Below are positions 42,764-51,055 of a stretch of DNA of 64,000 nt, one piece after another (the stretch's first letter is position 1; the number at the start of each line of letters is the position of its first letter). Source of the stretch: Planctomycetota bacterium. GTDB taxonomy: Bacteria; Planctomycetota; E44-bin39. The position numbers and the translations under genes were made by a program. The stretch is taken from contig SOJX01000090.1 of the NCBI GenBank assembly GCA_004376375.1, forward strand, positions 1 through 64,000, given 5' to 3'. A model generated the notes under the pieces. The model searched no databases. It was given only the letters and a program-made list of their open reading frames with translations, and had not been told where the DNA came from.

Positions 42764-44477
42764 AGCCCGTAACCCTGAAAACCTCCTCCAGTGACGTGAT
42801 TCCCCGCGAGGCCTTTGCCGTGGCGTTTTCCTTCAGGTCTTTCATATCCTGGCTCTTGACGGCCACTTTCCTCAATTCGAACGCGTTGGTGGTTCCCATA
42901 ATGAGGTCTTTTATCGGTCCATCTAAAAGCATTGCTTCAAGGACGCCAATTCGCCCCTTGAAGCCGAGGCCTTTGCATTCGTCGCATCCCCGGCCGCGGT
43001 AAAAAGTCGCGTCACGGTACAGGGGAACGATGCGCTCCAGCGTTTCCTTTGGATAAGTGGCCGGTTGTTTGCAGTTGTCGCACAACTTGCGCATGAGACG
43101 CTGCGCGCAGACCATCTCGACCGAACTGGCGACCAGGAACTGTTCGGTTCCCATGTCGATAAGGCGGATTATCGAGCTGGGCGCGTCGTTCGTGTGCAGC
43201 GTCGAGAGAACGACGTGGCCCGTCATCGCCGACTTAATGGCGATTGAAAGAGTGTCCAGGTCGCGTATCTCACCTATCATGATAATGTCGGGGTCCTGGC
43301 GGAGAATCGACCGAAGCGCAACCGGGAACGTAAGGCCTGCATCCGTGTTTACCGGCACCTGGTTAATACGGAAAAGCTCGTACTCGATCGGGTCCTCAAC
43401 CGTAACTATGTTCACGTCCGGACGGTTCAGCACGTGAAGCGCTGCGTAGAGCGTAGTGGTTTTGCCGCTGCCGGTCGGGCCTGTTACGAGTATGATGCCG
43501 TTCGGCAGCCCCATTGCGGTTTTGAATACGGACAGCGGAGACGGCTCGAATCCGAGCTGGTCGATATCCAGAGTGAGGGAGCTTTTGTCGAGAATACGGC
43601 AAACGACTTTTTCGCCCCAGCGCGTCGGGAGGACCGAAACGCGAAGGTCTATGATGCGGCGGTCGACTTTTACCCTTATGCGGCCGTCCTGCGGTACGCG
43701 GCGCTCGGCAATGTCCATTTCAGCCATAATCTTAAAGCGGGAGATAAGCGACCTTTGAAAATGCTTGGGTATGGGCTTCTGGTCCCTGAGCACTCCGTCC
43801 AGGCGGTAGCGGATTCCGACGTTTTTTTCCCTGGGCTCGACGTGTATGTCGGATGCGCTGGCTCTGACCGCATCGTGGATGAGGAAGTTGGCGAGCTTGA
43901 TTGCAGGGGCGTCGTCGACGTCCACATCCTCTTCTTCTTCTTCTTCGTATTGCTCGACGTCCGTGTCTTCAAACATCGCCAGGTCGTCGTATTCAGTGTC
44001 TTTCTCCGCCGGCGTTTCGCCGCGGTAACGCTCCACCTGGAGGGTCGTGCGCTCGTAGTATTTGTTGACTGCTTCGTTGATTTCGCTTTCCTTGGCAATG
44101 ACCGGCAATATCTCGCAGTTTGTGGTGAGTTTAAGCTCGTCGATCGCCGGTATGTTCAGGGGGTCGGTAAACGCCACGGTAAGAAGGTTATCCGTGAGGG
44201 AGACGGGGATGAGCGTATACTGCCTGCACTTTTCCCTGGGAACCTTTGCGATTGCGGGTTCCTCTATCTCGTAATCGCGGAGGCGCAGGTGCGAGAAACC
44301 GAAGTGCGAAACCAGCGCGACGATGATCTCTTCTTCCGAAAGCATTCCGAGGTCAAGCAAGGATGCCTTCAGGGACAACCCGGCCTTGCGTTGATACTCG
44401 AGCGCTTCTTTCAGCTCATGATCGGCCAGTACGCCTTCCTGAACAAGAACGTTTCCAAGTTTTCGTTCGCTCAGCAT
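42762..44477 (-). CDS. Type II secretion / type IV pilus assembly ATPase (GspE/PilB family)
   Basis: Hexameric ATPase at the cytoplasmic face that drives pilus or pseudopilus extension. N-terminal MshEN-like domain (GNVLVQEGVLADHELKEALE, LLDLGMLSEEEIIVALVSHF), acidic linker, then the motor: SDIHVEPRE, Walker A GPTGSGKTTTLYA (near 330), Asp box (TVEDPIEY), Walker B GEIRD, His box (TGHVVLSTLHTN) and a zinc site C-x-x-C/C-x-x-C (LCDNCK, GCDECKG). 571 aa, normal. The PilB-type tetracysteine favours a pilus or secretion extension motor over a retraction motor. No PilC, prepilin peptidase or secretin is adjacent. The MshEN-only gene is 51 bases upstream. Confidence 0.95.
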   Translation of the reverse strand: MLSERKLGNVLVQEGVLADHELKEALEYQRKAGLSLKASLLDLGMLSEEEIIVALVSHFGFSHLRLRDYEIEEPAIAKVPREKCRQYTLIPVSLTDNLLTVAFTDPLNIPAIDELKLTTNCEILPVIAKESEINEAVNKYYERTTLQVERYRGETPAEKDTEYDDLAMFEDTDVEQYEEEEEEDVDVDDAPAIKLANFLIHDAVRASASDIHVEPREKNVGIRYRLDGVLRDQKPIPKHFQRSLISRFKIMAEMDIAERRVPQDGRIRVKVDRRIIDLRVSVLPTRWGEKVVCRILDKSSLTLDIDQLGFEPSPLSVFKTAMGLPNGIILVTGPTGSGKTTTLYAALHVLNRPDVNIVTVEDPIEYELFRINQVPVNTDAGLTFPVALRSILRQDPDIIMIGEIRDLDTLSIAIKSAMTGHVVLSTLHTNDAPSSIIRLIDMGTEQFLVASSVEMVCAQRLMRKLCDNCKQPATYPKETLERIVPLYRDATFYRGRGCDECKGLGFKGRIGVLEAMLLDGPIKDLIMGTTNAFELRKVAVKSQDMKDLKENATAKASRGITSLEEVFRVTG

Positions 44478-44528
44478 TTTGTTCTTCCGTTATACAGGCC
44501 GCGGCGTATTTGCGGTGCGGCGATTACG

Positions 44529-46373
44529 TCAGAGAATCTCGACTACGGTTTCAAACTCTTCGTCCGATACTGGTACGGCGTGCATCACGCGGCGGCGGAT
44601 AAATGCCGCGATCCGGTCCTGAAACTCCTGGTTAGCCGATTTCGGAACAAGGATTTCCCATTGCTCGGGCGAAATGGGAACCGCGTCCAGCGTTGGTTCA
44701 GGTCTGACCGGCGCTTTTTTTACCTTTTGCGGCTTTTCATCGCCTGTTGCCATGAGCATGGCCAGCGCTTCCTCCGGCGAAACGGGAGTCGGGCCTTCTT
44801 CCAGCAGCGAGGGCTCTTCGGTTTTTATGAAATCCGGCTCCTCGATATCAAGGGCTGATATGTTAATCTTCTCGGGAGCGGGAGCGGCAACTTCGTCCGG
44901 AAAAGGTTCGCTCAGATCAATCATCGGCGGCAGATCTGCAATTACGGGCAGTTCAAGTTCCACTTCCGCCAGAATGGTTTCTATTTCTTCTTCCTTTTCG
45001 GCTTCTATATCGGCCGGCACGGCTTCAGGCTCTTCGGCCTTTTCAGTAACTTCTTGCACTTCCTCGGGTGCGACGGCTTCCTCAAGCAACTCCGGCAGCT
45101 CTTCTACTTCCGCTGCTTCATCTACGGGGCCCGGCATTACCGGAATTTCCTCGTCAAGCGTCTCGCTTACCGCGCTCGGTTCTACCTGGGGTGGTGGTGC
45201 TTCCTCTACGGGTGCAGGCTTGTCCGCCTCGGGTATCTCAGGCCCGGGGGTAGTCTCTTTTTCCTGTAACGCAATTTCCCGGTCCACGATTTCGTCCAGT
45301 TTTTCTTCCGAGACTATTTTTGTCGTCCTGGTCGAAGCGTCGGCCTGAAGGTCTGATCCGGACTGGAGCGAAATCAGCTCGCCGTCGAGCTCATCGGCGC
45401 TAAGCATGGATATTTCGTCGACCCAGGTCGCGTCCGCTTTTTCCTCTTTCTTAACCTCGACCGCAGGGAGTTCCCGAGTGTCCGTGCCGATATGTATTCC
45501 GACGGGTACGCTGGGCTTGTCGGCAATTTCTTCGGCATCATCTTCGGCCAGTGCGTCTTCTCCGTGCGCGGTTTCCACAACCGGTTCCATTGACTCGGAT
45601 ACGCCTTTGGAAAGTCCGAGCCCTTCCCATTCGGACGCAAGGCGGACATACGCGTCATGGAGAGCGCTCTTGGTCACGACCACGCGCTTGACGGTGTAGT
45701 CTGTCAACTCCTCAATCTCCCGGATGGCGGCGTAGTCGAACGGATTCGCCATGGCAATCTGAAGCATTCTCCCGAGCCGGTCGAGAGGAATGAGCTGGAG
45801 CCGCCGGGCGGTCGCAAAGGGAATAACCTCGAGCGCTTCCTTGCTGATGGCATATTTTTCAAGGGGTATGAACGGTATCTGGCAGATCTTCGATATCGTT
45901 GAAATCAACTGTATCTCGGTAAGGAAACCGAGCTCGATGAGGATTTCCCCGAGAAGCTTGTGCTCTTTTCTGGCGGCCTGGACGGAAAGCGCCTCTTCAA
46001 GCTGCGCCTGAGTTATGAGCCGGTATCTTAGAAGAATCTGTCCTATCTGCTGTCTCGGCTCGCGTCCCGCGGCTCTGAGTCTTGCACTCTCGCTTCTGGC
46101 CGGAAGGAGTTCCTGAGATGACGGCGGCTTACTCTCCTGAGTCACCGGCTTCACCGGCGCCGGGGGTTTTTGCCGGATTGGCTTGGGCGGGTGCTCGGTC
46201 CGTTTTTTCTTTGTATCTGTTTTACTTTCCAGCGGCAGGTCGCTGGGGTAGGGTATCAGGCGGGGTTTTGCGCCTGCAAGCCATGCCTTGAACCCCATCG
46301 GCAGTTTTCCCCTTTCACGGCCTGGCCGGGGTTCTTCGGTATAGATGTAGTTTCCCGGATTATCGTTTTTCAT
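44529..46373 (-). CDS. MshEN-domain protein without ATPase, long acidic tail (614 aa)
   Basis: Basic, proline-rich start, then at about 108-255 an MshEN module like the first part of GspE: IGQILLRYRLITQAQLEEAL, GEILIELGFLTEIQLISTIS and AIREIEELTDYTVKRVVVTK. The remaining 350 residues are disordered, rich in Glu, Pro and Ala, with no Walker motifs. A short helical end (EFQDRIAAFIRRRVMHAVPV) closes it. MshEN domains often bind cyclic di-GMP, and this one may too; I do not see enough to confirm the nucleotide-contact residues. It lies directly before the ATPase and could be a regulatory or polar-targeting partner. Confidence 0.85.
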   Translation of the reverse strand: MKNDNPGNYIYTEEPRPGRERGKLPMGFKAWLAGAKPRLIPYPSDLPLESKTDTKKKRTEHPPKPIRQKPPAPVKPVTQESKPPSSQELLPARSESARLRAAGREPRQQIGQILLRYRLITQAQLEEALSVQAARKEHKLLGEILIELGFLTEIQLISTISKICQIPFIPLEKYAISKEALEVIPFATARRLQLIPLDRLGRMLQIAMANPFDYAAIREIEELTDYTVKRVVVTKSALHDAYVRLASEWEGLGLSKGVSESMEPVVETAHGEDALAEDDAEEIADKPSVPVGIHIGTDTRELPAVEVKKEEKADATWVDEISMLSADELDGELISLQSGSDLQADASTRTTKIVSEEKLDEIVDREIALQEKETTPGPEIPEADKPAPVEEAPPPQVEPSAVSETLDEEIPVMPGPVDEAAEVEELPELLEEAVAPEEVQEVTEKAEEPEAVPADIEAEKEEEIETILAEVELELPVIADLPPMIDLSEPFPDEVAAPAPEKINISALDIEEPDFIKTEEPSLLEEGPTPVSPEEALAMLMATGDEKPQKVKKAPVRPEPTLDAVPISPEQWEILVPKSANQEFQDRIAAFIRRRVMHAVPVSDEEFETVVEIL

Positions 46374-46714
46374 GTTCTATGTTGCGGAGCGTGACAAGTA
46401 CAAACCTTGTCCAGAACAATACATAACTTACCCTTTATAAAAACTATCCCCACGGCTAGATTCTACTTCACAGGCGGTAACTGTCAAGATAATTATGCGG
46501 CTCTTTGCTTTCAGGCTTTCAATATGTCTCGAGTTCAATGAGGTCTCCCGACCATATAATGCCTGCCCGGCGGCTCGGACTTCATTGTGTCAAGACACTG
46601 GCTTGACTTCCGCGCCTTACTGTGATATCACAATTGCAGGCAAACGATGTTTATTTCCGTCTATGCTGACGAGGAGCGCCCCTACAACTGACCTATTACG
46701 AGAAAGCAGGTTTC
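46374..46714. promoter_or_regulatory. Divergent intergenic region with two N7-spaced palindromes
   Basis: 340 bases between genes in opposite directions. GACAAG-N7-CTTGTC lies at 46393-46411 and GTCAAG-N7-CTTGAC at 46589-46607: two six-base inverted repeats with the same spacing, one near each gene. They could be operators of one dimeric regulator, or chance. CTTGAC at 46602 could serve as a -35 box. An open frame at 46495-46725 overlaps the next gene and is not convincing. Confidence 0.4.
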
Positions 46715-48292
46715 ATGCGCGTTAAACGTTTACCAATTCTGCTGCTTCCGGCGATCCTGCTGTTTACGGGTTGCAAGGGGAACGAGCCGGTCGCGCCGCG
46801 GCTGAAAATAATGAAAACATCCCAGGCGGATGACTACTCCGGCGACGTTACCGTCGATTACGTGATTTATCACCAGAATTCAAAACCCGTAGCATTAACT
46901 GTCGAATATTCACTGGATTCGGGTGCCTCCTGGCAGGCCGTTACCGAGGGAACCAACAGCAGTGGCATTACCGGACTTCTCAGCAGCCGCAAGGGGGCGC
47001 CGTATAAACTTGTCTGGGCGACGGCAACGGACATGCGAAACAGCAGCCGCGTCGCGAAACTGAGATTTATTTCCTATACTTTCGATAAAGGTGCCGCCGA
47101 ATTCGGGCAACCCGTGGAAACCTCTGCCATCAAAGTCAGGAACTTTACCATGGGGTCGCTCGGGTGCGTGGCCGTGCTTGCCCCGGCGGACAACGATACG
47201 GACGCCCTTTCGCCCTCGATTGCCGCGTTACGCGACGGAGGGGTCGCGGCGGTCTGGGAATCCGGGAATTCGACAGACTCTGTTATTCAGTTCGCCGGCG
47301 CGCCCGCCGATTCCGTTGTCTTCGGCGCGCCCGTGCCTGTAAACCCGGCACATGCATCTCCCGCCGCCGAAAATTCTCCCGATATCGGCGCGGACCCCAA
47401 AGGCGGGTTGTATGCCGTCTGGACCGAACCGGTGTCCGGCTACCGGCGGTTGAGGTTTTCGTTCAGTTATGATAACGGCGCAGCCTGGAGTGAGCCGAAA
47501 GGAATAAGCTATAAAGCGGATCTCGATGAGACCGATCCCCGGCTGATGGTTTCAGGGAATTCCTCGAGGGTTGCGCGGGCGACCGGCGCGCCGGGAGGGG
47601 ACAGAAACATTTTTTTCTCTTACAGCCCCGGCAGCGGAATCTTCTACTATGAGACCAGGGTCAACGTCGGTTTCGGCAGCGATATCTTCGATCACCAGTC
47701 GCCGGACCTTGTGCGGGGCAACTCGGCGCAGGTGGTCTGCGCGTGGATCGCGCAGCGCGGCCAGAAGCGATACGTGTGGACATCCCTGGCACATAACGAG
47801 GCAACCTGGGAATGGGCAAAACTCGTCTCCGACGGCGAATCGACCGCCCCCACCGGCGTCCGGCTCTGCGCCGACGCGTGGGGAGCAATACACGCGGTAT
47901 GGATCGATAACCGGGAGGGTGAGCCCCGGATATACGGAAGCACTTCATACAACGGCGGCTATTCCTGGACGGCCAACCGTAATTTAATCGATAACGCCTC
48001 CGGCGTCGAATTTTCAAGCCCCGACATGGTCGCGGACGGGACCGGGCAGTTAGTGCTGTTCTGGATAGATAATTCGTCCGGCACCCGGGAAGTATACGCG
48101 GCAACCAGCCTCGACAAAGGATTCACCTACGAGCCGCCTGTTCTCATGAGTCAGGACAAACCGCTCCCCGGCGCCGAGTGCATATCGCTCCGTGCGGCGA
48201 TAACGCCGGACGGCGTGCCCGTATGCGCGTTCGTCGAGGAGTCGACCTTCCCCGGCAGATATCACATCCGCTTCGCCCGCGCCGCGAAATAA
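46715..48292 (+). CDS. Lipoprotein with Asp-box beta-propeller (525 aa)
   Basis: Signal peptide with lipobox (LLLPAILLFTGC; Cys20 is the lipidated residue), so it is anchored in the outer or inner membrane facing outwards. The remainder is beta-rich with repeated Asp-box (BNR) motifs, S-x-D-x-G-x-x-W: YSLDSGASWQ, FSYDNGAAWSEP, TSYNGGYSWTAN and TSLDKGFTYEPP. Asp boxes are structural in sialidase-like propellers. I see no sialidase catalytic Arg triad or FRIP motif, so it is probably binding rather than enzymatic. Start with AAAGCAGG upstream. A tandem-repeat tract follows directly after its stop codon. Confidence 0.85.
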   Translation: MRVKRLPILLLPAILLFTGCKGNEPVAPRLKIMKTSQADDYSGDVTVDYVIYHQNSKPVALTVEYSLDSGASWQAVTEGTNSSGITGLLSSRKGAPYKLVWATATDMRNSSRVAKLRFISYTFDKGAAEFGQPVETSAIKVRNFTMGSLGCVAVLAPADNDTDALSPSIAALRDGGVAAVWESGNSTDSVIQFAGAPADSVVFGAPVPVNPAHASPAAENSPDIGADPKGGLYAVWTEPVSGYRRLRFSFSYDNGAAWSEPKGISYKADLDETDPRLMVSGNSSRVARATGAPGGDRNIFFSYSPGSGIFYYETRVNVGFGSDIFDHQSPDLVRGNSAQVVCAWIAQRGQKRYVWTSLAHNEATWEWAKLVSDGESTAPTGVRLCADAWGAIHAVWIDNREGEPRIYGSTSYNGGYSWTANRNLIDNASGVEFSSPDMVADGTGQLVLFWIDNSSGTREVYAATSLDKGFTYEPPVLMSQDKPLPGAECISLRAAITPDGVPVCAFVEESTFPGRYHIRFARAAK

Positions 48293-48475
48293 GGGATACG
48301 GGATAAGGGATAAGGGTAAGGGATAAGGGAAGAGGGGAAGAGGGGAAGAGGGGAAGAGGGGAAGAAGAATATAATATATTTAGCGGCGCAGCTTGCTGCG
48401 CGTTAATAAAAAAGGAAACAAGGTAACAAGGAAATAAGGAAATAAGGAAATAAGGTAATAAGAAAGAAGTAACCT
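48293..48475. repeat. Composite repeat: GGGATAA and GGGGAAGA arrays, REP palindrome, AAATAAGG array
   Basis: In order: 7-bp GATAAGG units (GGGATAAGGGATAAGGG), 8-bp GGGGAAGA units repeated five times, an AT stretch, the REP-like palindrome (48379-48409, TTTAGCGGCGCAGCTTGCTG and on), then 8-bp units AAACAAGG, TAACAAGG and AAATAAGG. It has the same order as other copies in the window: arrays on the left, palindrome, arrays on the right. It ends at the next Shine-Dalgarno sequence (AAGAAAG). Confidence 0.9.
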
Positions 48476-49159
48476 ATGAAGTACATGCTCCCCGTTCTGG
48501 CGTGCATTCCCTTCCTCACCGGTTGTGCCTATATGAAAAACCGCGCGCTGGACTTTGCTGATGTTTTTGCTGTAAAGGTGAGTTATGGTCCGGGTGTAGC
48601 CACTGGTGTATCAGCTAGCGGTTTTTTCCGAGCAGATGTGGGGTGGAGCGACAAAACATGTTATCCGCTTTTCAGATGGGATTATCTGGAAGAGAAAAGA
48701 ATTACATTTGGCGTACCGTGCAATTTTTTTCTACCACACGTTGGATTGAAGATAGCGTTGGTCACAGGATTGTCGTGGGAACATCGCCCTGACTGGTTTG
48801 ATGACGGCGGTGATTGGGTTTGCGCCCTTGGTCTTTTTTCTACAGGTCTGGAAAACTCGAAATGGACTTTGTACGATAATAATTTCGATACAACCAGTTT
48901 TGCGGTCGCCGGGGTTGACATTGGCAAACTAGTCGGAGAGGATAGACTTTTTTCCGCATGGTACCAGTGGGCGCGGTATTTTGACATCACGGTTGATGTA
49001 CACATCTGGGCCGGGTTTGAAGCTGGATTCAGCCCCGCCGAATTTACTGACTTTCTCCTTGGCTGGTTCAACGTGGACATCGCGGGAGATGATACGAAAA
49101 CAGAGGAAGCAGAACCGAAAGGGGAAGAAGAAACCGAACCCGAGGAGGAGGAAGAGTGA
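48476..49159 (+). CDS. Lipoprotein of unknown function (227 aa)
   Basis: Short signal with lipobox (MKYMLPVLACIPFLTGC; Cys17). The mature part is beta-rich with aromatic residues: RALDFADVFAVKVSYGPGV, GFFRADVGWSDKTCYPLFRW, DWVCALGLFSTGLENSKWTL. It ends with an acidic tail (EEETEPEEEEE). The opening RALDFADVF is a pattern I have met in lipoproteins of this kind of organism, but the role is unknown. Codon use is more AT-rich than in the upstream lipoprotein. The poly-Glu end contains strong Shine-Dalgarno-like bases that could drive the overlapping small frame downstream. Confidence 0.8.
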   Translation: MKYMLPVLACIPFLTGCAYMKNRALDFADVFAVKVSYGPGVATGVSASGFFRADVGWSDKTCYPLFRWDYLEEKRITFGVPCNFFLPHVGLKIALVTGLSWEHRPDWFDDGGDWVCALGLFSTGLENSKWTLYDNNFDTTSFAVAGVDIGKLVGEDRLFSAWYQWARYFDITVDVHIWAGFEAGFSPAEFTDFLLGWFNVDIAGDDTKTEEAEPKGEEETEPEEEEE

Positions 49160-49266
49160 AGCGTTTATTTACCTTGTTCCTCGTGTGGCTTTCGGGGGGA
49201 TTTCTGGTGGCATGGATTCATGGATTCTGCGGGCATACTCTAATATTAAGTTGGAATTTGCGTTAA
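49156..49266 (+). CDS. Possible 36-residue membrane peptide, coupled to the lipoprotein
   Basis: GTG at 49156 overlaps the preceding stop (GTGA) and follows GAGGAGGAGGAAGA. The frame reads MKRLFTLFLVWLSGGFLVAW and sixteen more residues to TAA: basic start, then one hydrophobic helix. The coupling and the charge pattern look right for a small membrane protein. However, the Shine-Dalgarno-like bases are also the Glu codons of the upstream gene, so this may be chance. Confidence 0.35.
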   Translation: MKRLFTLFLVWLSGGFLVAWIHGFCGHTLILSWNLR

Positions 49267-49885
49267 GTTTGATGAGTAGGGCCAGAAATGGCAAAATTCG
49301 TGTCAAAATGACAATATGTGTAAAATATACACAGCAAATATAGGCGAATTTCTGATATTGGTTCACACATAGTTTACCCGGGCTTCAATTTTGCCTGTGA
49401 AGGCGGTTTAAATCGTCGCTGTTGCGTTTAAAATTCGAAAAGGTCTTCCGGGTCGGCTTTTTCGCAAACGGGCGCCAGCGGGCTTTATTTGGTTTCTGAG
49501 TTGACGGGCCCGGGAGCCAACGGAAACCGATTATTCAATCGACTACCTTGCATTACAAGGTAGTGAACGTTATGTGGCAAAGAAAATCCTGGATTCCCGC
49601 CTCCGCGGGAATGACGGCGGTCAAGCAAGGCGCGGGCATCTCCCAAAAATTCCCGCTGGCGCGCGTTTTTGCGGCGGCGAAGCCGCGTGCAAAAACCGTG
49701 ACAGCGGGTAATCTTCCAATCGCCAATCGAAAATCGCAAATCGAAAATTGAAAACGCCCGGGTTTCCGGGAACACCTTGCGAGTTACCACACCCCACACA
49801 CGACACACGACTCACCTTGACATCGCTCAGGCCGCCTGATAGAATGGGGTTTCAGTGATTAGGGTCATTTCTCGGGAGCAAGGCC
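49267..49885. other. Gene-free stretch with dispersed hairpins
   Basis: About 620 bases. It contains a perfect hairpin CTACCTTG-N5-CAAGGTAG (49543-49563), a GGATTCCCGCCTCCGCGGGA element (about 49590) of the common dispersed ATTCCCGC...GCGGGAAT type, a heptad array of ATCGCCA/ATCGAAA units (49715-49750), and CACACGACACACGACT units near 49790. I see no gene. Confidence 0.55.
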
Positions 49886-51055
49886 GTGAAATCCAAAGTC
49901 GCATTTCTCATGCCGGCAATTGCGCTGATTCTTACGATTGGGTGTTCGCCGCTGGTCTACGTCGAAACGCTGGTGCCGCCCAAGGATCGCGTCGAGGGGA
50001 TACGCTCGGTTGCGGTAATAACCGCGGGGAGCCCGTTTGACCGCCGCAATGCGCGTGCGGCCCGCGTGGTTGCCGAGCGGCTGGCGGCAGTGCTCAGCAA
50101 ATCGCCTATCTATTCCAGAGTGCGCTACAAGCCGAATTACAACGCGGACGAGATCACCTGCGATTCGCGCGGTTTTCCCTCCCCGGATGATTGCATGGTG
50201 ATTCAGCAGGAACTGGGCGTTGATGCCGTTGCCGTGGTGGTGGTGGACCATTTCAGTTCACGGATTTACCGCCGGCCGGTCTACATAAGTTATGGATTTG
50301 GCAGCCATGACCCGCACGGCCACATGGGCATGACGTTCCACGATTCCTATGAATCGTACATCGTGGACGGTATTCTTTCGGCAAGTTTCCGCATGTTCGC
50401 GAGCGGTGAAGTTGTTTCCAAGCCGCGGATTCCCGCGCAGCGCATAAGGGAGCGAACCGACTGGTATCTTTCAAAGGATGAGATCCTTGACATGCTCGCC
50501 GACCACGCGGTCGAGCCGTTCGTTTCCTTTATCGACGTGGTAACGGTTCGGCGGCCGCGGGTGCTCAAGACCGGTGGCGAAGGCGAGATCAAGCGGGGCG
50601 TCAAGGCCGCACTTAGAGAGAGATGGCGGGAGGCGGAAAATATCTGGCGCGCCACGTCTGCCGCTTTTCCCGCCAATTACGCGAGCTTCTATAACCTTGC
50701 CGTAGGCGCGGAAGTCAGGGAAAATTTTGAAGAAGCGTTTGAAATGTATCAAAAGGCGCGCGGGCTGACCGACAAGGCGGAATCGTTTTCGAAGGAGATC
50801 GGGCAGGTCGAGGACTCTATCAAGGCGATTGAGCTTATCGATGCCGCGGGTGACCCGCGAGGCGTCAGAAAGTCCGAAGCAGAGGAAGAAGAACCGCTCG
50901 AGAAGACCGAGACCGGGGAGACCGAGGAAAAGACGGTAAAACGCAGGACAGTAGTAACTCCGGATGAGCCCGCTGAACAGGCCCCGGAGGACAAGACTGA
51001 GAAACTGAAGCCGGAAAAACCTTCCCCCAATGAACCTGAAGGGGATAACCGATGA
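49886..51055 (+). CDS. Lipoprotein with CsgG/LpoB-like fold and TPR-like region (389 aa)
   Basis: GTG start with AAGG/GGGAG upstream. Lipobox IALILTIGC (Cys20). Residues about 35-215 look like a CsgG/LpoB-style domain: VEGIRSVAVITAGSPF, AERLAAVLSKSPIYSRVRYK, QQELGVDAVAVVVVDHF, then YESYIVDGILSASFRMF. A short TPR-like segment (AALRERWREAENIWRATSAA, EEAFEMYQKARGLTDKAESF) and a long acidic, Pro-rich tail follow. Such proteins act at the outer membrane as assembly or secretion factors. It overlaps the next gene by 4 bp, so the three genes 49886-52955 form one operon. Confidence 0.8.
   Translation: MKSKVAFLMPAIALILTIGCSPLVYVETLVPPKDRVEGIRSVAVITAGSPFDRRNARAARVVAERLAAVLSKSPIYSRVRYKPNYNADEITCDSRGFPSPDDCMVIQQELGVDAVAVVVVDHFSSRIYRRPVYISYGFGSHDPHGHMGMTFHDSYESYIVDGILSASFRMFASGEVVSKPRIPAQRIRERTDWYLSKDEILDMLADHAVEPFVSFIDVVTVRRPRVLKTGGEGEIKRGVKAALRERWREAENIWRATSAAFPANYASFYNLAVGAEVRENFEEAFEMYQKARGLTDKAESFSKEIGQVEDSIKAIELIDAAGDPRGVRKSEAEEEEPLEKTETGETEEKTVKRRTVVTPDEPAEQAPEDKTEKLKPEKPSPNEPEGDNR

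Noticed and set aside
46495-46725. 76-codon frame before the Asp-box lipoprotein
   Set aside because: It overlaps the lipoprotein start, has no Shine-Dalgarno sequence and no protein-like pattern.
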